From contig JBHELO010000149.1 of the NCBI GenBank assembly GCA_046263055.1, positions 1-17,908 on the forward strand: a stretch of 17,908 nt of DNA. Direction: 5' to 3'. Below are positions 15,254-17,908 of the stretch, in pieces; the first letter of the stretch is position 1; each line of letters opens with the position of its first letter. The notes beneath the pieces are model-generated. The model did not search any database, was not told the origin of the DNA, and saw only the letters and a program-made list of their open reading frames with translations. The position numbers and the translations under genes were made by a program. Source of the stretch: DATAQC01 sp046263055 (GTDB lineage Bacteria; Actinomycetota; Acidimicrobiia; Acidimicrobiales; AC-14).

Positions 15254-16945
15254 TCAGGCCAGCTCGGGAGCGCCCACGATCGTGCGGCAGATCTCCACTA
15301 GGACCCGGTTGCACTCGGCCTCGTCGAGGGAGTCCAGCGGGTGGGCGGCATCCCCAACCGCCTGGAAGCGGCGGATGTCGGTCTCGCGCCATGCGCTCTC
15401 GCTGACCGGGACCCACAGGATGCGCTTGCCCTCCTCCCGGGCGGCCGACAGCAGCGGCAGGAGCTCGTGCTCGGCGATGAAGTCGGAGGCCAGGAAGTTG
15501 GGGCTGACCAGCAGCACCGCCACCTTTGCCGACGCCAGTGCGGCCCCGATGGTCGGGAACCACTCGTCGCCGGCGCCGATGGCGCCGTCGTCCCACACCG
15601 TGACCCGGCCACTGCGCACGTAGGGCTTGAGGTGGGTGCGCAGCCTGTCCAGCCACCGGGCGTCCTTGTGGCTGTAGCTCACGAACACGTCGGGTGGGCG
15701 GTCGGTGGCCCGGCGGCCCCCGGGCGGCGGGCCGGCGGGCGCCGGGCCGTCACCCTCGGGCAGGCGGAGCACGAAGTACTCGAACGACCGCCCGTGCTCA
15801 CCGGGACTGCCGACGTCGATCACCTCCGGCCCGTCGTAGGCGGCCACCACGCGGCGGGCCTGGCGCAGCGTCTGGCGGTCGACGAGGACCCGCTTGCCGT
15901 CGCGGGCCCGGTCGGCCAGAGACGTGGCCAGGGTGACGGCGGTGCCCATGGCCGTGAAGTCGCGCACCCGGGACGTGCCCACCGCCCCGAGGACGACCGA
16001 GTCGGTGGTGACGGCCACGCCCACGTCGAGGAACCCGAGCGGCGTGTTGCTGGCCTCGTCCCAGGCGTCCCGCAGCGGGCCGAAGCCCTTGACGATGTCG
16101 AACGCGCAGGTGACGGCCCGGGTGCTGTGGTCGGCATCGCGAAAGAAGGCGAGCACGCCGTCGCCCAGGAACTTGTTCACCACGCCGCCGTTGGCCAGCA
16201 CCGAGCGGGCCAGCAGGCCGAGGAACTCGTCGAGGCGGTCGAAGGTCTGCTCCGGCCGCTCCAGCACCTGGGAGAGCTTGGTGTAGTTGCGCATGTCGGC
16301 CACCAGGACGCTAAGCACCTCGGGATGGGGCGGGCGCCGCAGCTCGTCGAGGAGCTCGGCAGGGCCCACTCCCGGCGCCCGCAAGCCGTAGAGCCCCATG
16401 TGCGACAGCAGGTCGTCGAAGAGCTGGGCATTGCGAATGGCCACCGCCGCCTGGCGGGCCAGGTGCTCGAGCAGCACGAGGTCGCGAGAGGCGTAGTTGC
16501 CGGTGCGCTTGTTTAGGAGCTGCACCACGCCCAGGCGGCGGGCGCCGACCCGCAGCGGCAGGCACACGAGGGAGCGGGTCTCGGCCCGGGTGTCGCGATC
16601 GACGCCGCCGAAGTGGTCGTCCTCGCCCTCCACGGAGTCCACCACCAGGGGCTCGCCGGTCGTGAACACCTTGCCGGCCACGCTGGAGGAGATGGGCACC
16701 GCCCGGTCGCTGGCGAAGCCCCACGAGTCGAGGAGGGTGGCGGCGTTGGCCCCGCTGACGGCGGCGAAATAGAGCACGTCGCGCGACGGGTCGTGCAGGA
16801 GCACGCTGGCGTCGGGCGAGTCGGTGAGCAGGCAGGCCTGCTCGAGGATGCGGTCGAGCAGGGTCTTCAGCTCCACCTCCTCGCTCAGCGCCCGCCCCGT
16901 CTCCAGCAGCGCCTCCAGGTCGGCCAGCGTGAGGTCGTCGGCCAT
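15254..16945 (-). CDS. GAF - class III nucleotide cyclase - TIR domain fusion protein
   Basis: The 563-residue soluble product has three parts. Residues 8-175 are a GAF sensor (VAGKVFTTGEPLVVDSVEG, LPLRVGARRLGVVQLLNK). Residues 210-395 are a class III cyclase fold with metal Asp217 (ADMRNYT) and Asp262 (NKFLGDGVLAFF), Lys258, and Thr331 in DFTAMG, an ATP-type selectivity pair. The VNLAxRL helix reads TLATSLADR, so the catalytic Asn and Arg are Thr338 and Ser342. Residues 417-563 are a TIR domain (DVFVSYSHKDARW, WDDGAIGAGDEWF, SPNFLASDFIAEHEL) with Glu494 at the position of the NADase catalytic Glu of SARM1-type TIRs. ATG 16945 lies 18 nt after the ligase stop, with only a weak GGGGA nine bases upstream. 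A role in stress or defence signalling is inference. Confidence 0.95.
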   Translation of the reverse strand: MADDLTLADLEALLETGRALSEEVELKTLLDRILEQACLLTDSPDASVLLHDPSRDVLYFAAVSGANAATLLDSWGFASDRAVPISSSVAGKVFTTGEPLVVDSVEGEDDHFGGVDRDTRAETRSLVCLPLRVGARRLGVVQLLNKRTGNYASRDLVLLEHLARQAAVAIRNAQLFDDLLSHMGLYGLRAPGVGPAELLDELRRPPHPEVLSVLVADMRNYTKLSQVLERPEQTFDRLDEFLGLLARSVLANGGVVNKFLGDGVLAFFRDADHSTRAVTCAFDIVKGFGPLRDAWDEASNTPLGFLDVGVAVTTDSVVLGAVGTSRVRDFTAMGTAVTLATSLADRARDGKRVLVDRQTLRQARRVVAAYDGPEVIDVGSPGEHGRSFEYFVLRLPEGDGPAPAGPPPGGRRATDRPPDVFVSYSHKDARWLDRLRTHLKPYVRSGRVTVWDDGAIGAGDEWFPTIGAALASAKVAVLLVSPNFLASDFIAEHELLPLLSAAREEGKRILWVPVSESAWRETDIRRFQAVGDAAHPLDSLDEAECNRVLVEICRTIVGAPELA

Positions 16946-16963
16946 CGTCGTGTCCCCGGCCTC

Positions 16964-17908
16964 TCAGCCGGCAGCCGGGCGCTGGCTCTCGAACTCGGCC
17001 ACCAAGGCGTCCACCACGTCGGCCAGCGTCCCGCCGGCGGCCACCACCCGGCGCTGTCGGTGGTAGCTGGGGCCGGCGTCCAAGGTGGCCAGGTTGGCGG
17101 CCAGCTCCTCGGCGCACTCCAGCCGGGCGGCCACCGGCGCCAGTTCGGCCACAAGATCGCGGACCGACGCGCGCAGGGACGCCAGGCGGCCGTCGTCGCC
17201 ATCGATGACGTCCGCCTCCAGGCCGTGGCGGGCGGCCCGCCACTTGTTCTGGCGCACGACCCACTCACGGGGCACGGGGAGCGTCTCCCCGGCGTCGAGG
17301 CGGCCGTCCAGCCACTCCACCAGGCACTGGGCCAGGGCGGCCAGAGCCGCCACCTCGTGCAGGGTGGGGATGCCGTCGCAGATGCGCAGCTCGATGGTGC
17401 CGAAGTCGGGATGGGGGCGGATGTCCCACCACACCTCGCGGATGCCCTTGATGGCCCGGGCCGCCACCAGAGTGCCCATGAACTCCTCGAACTCCGCCCA
17501 GCCCGACAGCTGGTAGGGCAGGCCGGCAGTGGGCAGGCTCTCGAACACCGTGGTGCGGCTGGACGCCATCCCCGTGTCCCGGCCCGCCCAGAACGGGCTG
17601 GACGCCGACAGGGCCAGGAAGTGCGGGATGTAGGCGTTGAGGGCGTTGGCGATGGCAATGGCCTTCTCGGCCGAGCGCACGCCGACGTGGAAGTGCACGC
17701 CGAAGATCTGCAGCCGCCGGGCCACCCACGCCATCTCGTCCACCAGTGTGTGGTAGCGGGGATTGGGGCTGACGTGCTGGTCGTGCCAGTCCGAGAACGG
17801 GTGCGATCCCGAGCACATGAGGGCCAGGCCCCGGGCGTCGGTGAGCACCGCCAGCTCCTTGATGGAGGCGGCCAGGTCGTCGCGGGCCTCGGCCACCGTC
17901 GTGCAGAT
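16964..17908 (-). CDS. YbdK-type carboxylate-amine ligase (GCS2 family), N-terminus beyond right edge
   Basis: This is the C-terminal 314 residues of a glutamate-cysteine-ligase-like ATP-dependent ligase of the YbdK class. The first readable residues, ICTTVAEARDDL, match the family's conserved segment after the first catalytic block, so roughly 50-70 residues are missing. GVHFHVGV, SASSPFWAGRDTGMASSR, FESLPTAGLPYQLSG, DIRPHPDFGTIELRICD and RQNKWRAARHG are all family motifs. The family joins a carboxylate to an amine with ATP; the E. coli member has weak glutamate-cysteine ligase activity, and many actinobacterial members have unknown substrates. It is the first visible gene of the operon with the TIR fusion and phosphoesterase genes, in the same reading register. 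Confidence 0.95.
   Translation of the reverse strand: MCTTVAEARDDLAASIKELAVLTDARGLALMCSGSHPFSDWHDQHVSPNPRYHTLVDEMAWVARRLQIFGVHFHVGVRSAEKAIAIANALNAYIPHFLALSASSPFWAGRDTGMASSRTTVFESLPTAGLPYQLSGWAEFEEFMGTLVAARAIKGIREVWWDIRPHPDFGTIELRICDGIPTLHEVAALAALAQCLVEWLDGRLDAGETLPVPREWVVRQNKWRAARHGLEADVIDGDDGRLASLRASVRDLVAELAPVAARLECAEELAANLATLDAGPSYHRQRRVVAAGGTLADVVDALVAEFESQRPAAG

Noticed and set aside
15254..15256. TGA between TIR and phosphoesterase as a selenocysteine codon
   Set aside because: No family position expects selenocysteine here, the TIR domain is complete at this stop, and I see no convincing dedicated stem-loop.
12813..15656. 947-residue open frame on the minus strand
   Set aside because: It is a frame shadow across the phosphoesterase and the end of the TIR gene; composition is low-complexity Arg/Pro/Gly and it crosses real gene borders.
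15254..16945. Assigning the TIR fusion to a Pycsar system
   Set aside because: Pycsar uses a separate cyclase and an effector with a cyclic-nucleotide-binding domain; neither arrangement is present and the cyclase lacks catalytic residues.

Overview
The window is very GC-rich DNA with tight gene packing, many GTG starts and TANNNT-type -10 boxes next to start codons. Together with a plant/actinobacterial-type (class II) DAHP synthase and an MptB-like GT-C mannosyltransferase, this points to a free-living actinomycete-type bacterium (Actinomycetota). A deep lineage such as Acidimicrobiia is plausible, but that is inference. I see no tRNA, rRNA, CRISPR array, insertion sequence or phage gene. 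No stretch over 300 bases lacks a gene. The largest gaps are 5045-5230, 4007-4177 and 1102-1253.

Layout. (1) 1-1101, minus: nadD followed by rsfS (rsfS runs off the left edge), a housekeeping NAD / ribosome-silencing pair. (2) 1254-2663, plus: class II aroG, the entry step of aromatic amino acid synthesis, with a trinucleotide-repeat N-terminus. Its 3' end overlaps a convergent MptB-like membrane glycosyltransferase gene (2615-4006, minus). (3) 4178-5044, minus: a lipoprotein made of two copies of one cysteine-bracketed helical unit. (4) 5231-8742, minus: a compact proA-moxR-coxE operon, with proline biosynthesis joined to a MoxR AAA+ ATPase and its VWA partner. (5) 8862-9749, plus: a Sec-exported RTX protein with eleven nonapeptide repeats, divergent from proA. 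(6) 9850-13498, plus: a three-gene unit of two paralogous solute-binding-like proteins, the second being a lipoprotein fused to a VWA domain, followed by a membrane-anchored coiled-coil protein. (7) 13514-17908, minus: a YbdK-type carboxylate-amine ligase (N-terminus cut by the right edge), a GAF / class III cyclase / TIR fusion, and an acid phosphatase/phospholipase C-family phosphoesterase.

The most interesting part is block 7. One polypeptide joins a GAF sensor, a class III nucleotide cyclase fold and a TIR domain. The cyclase keeps its metal-binding aspartates but has lost both transition-state residues. It is flanked at 18-21 nt by a ligase and a phosphoesterase. All three reading frames are in register, and the phosphoesterase has neither a signal peptide nor a visible ribosome binding site. 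This could be a stress or defence signalling unit, but nothing here proves function. Block 6 is a second candidate system of unknown role.
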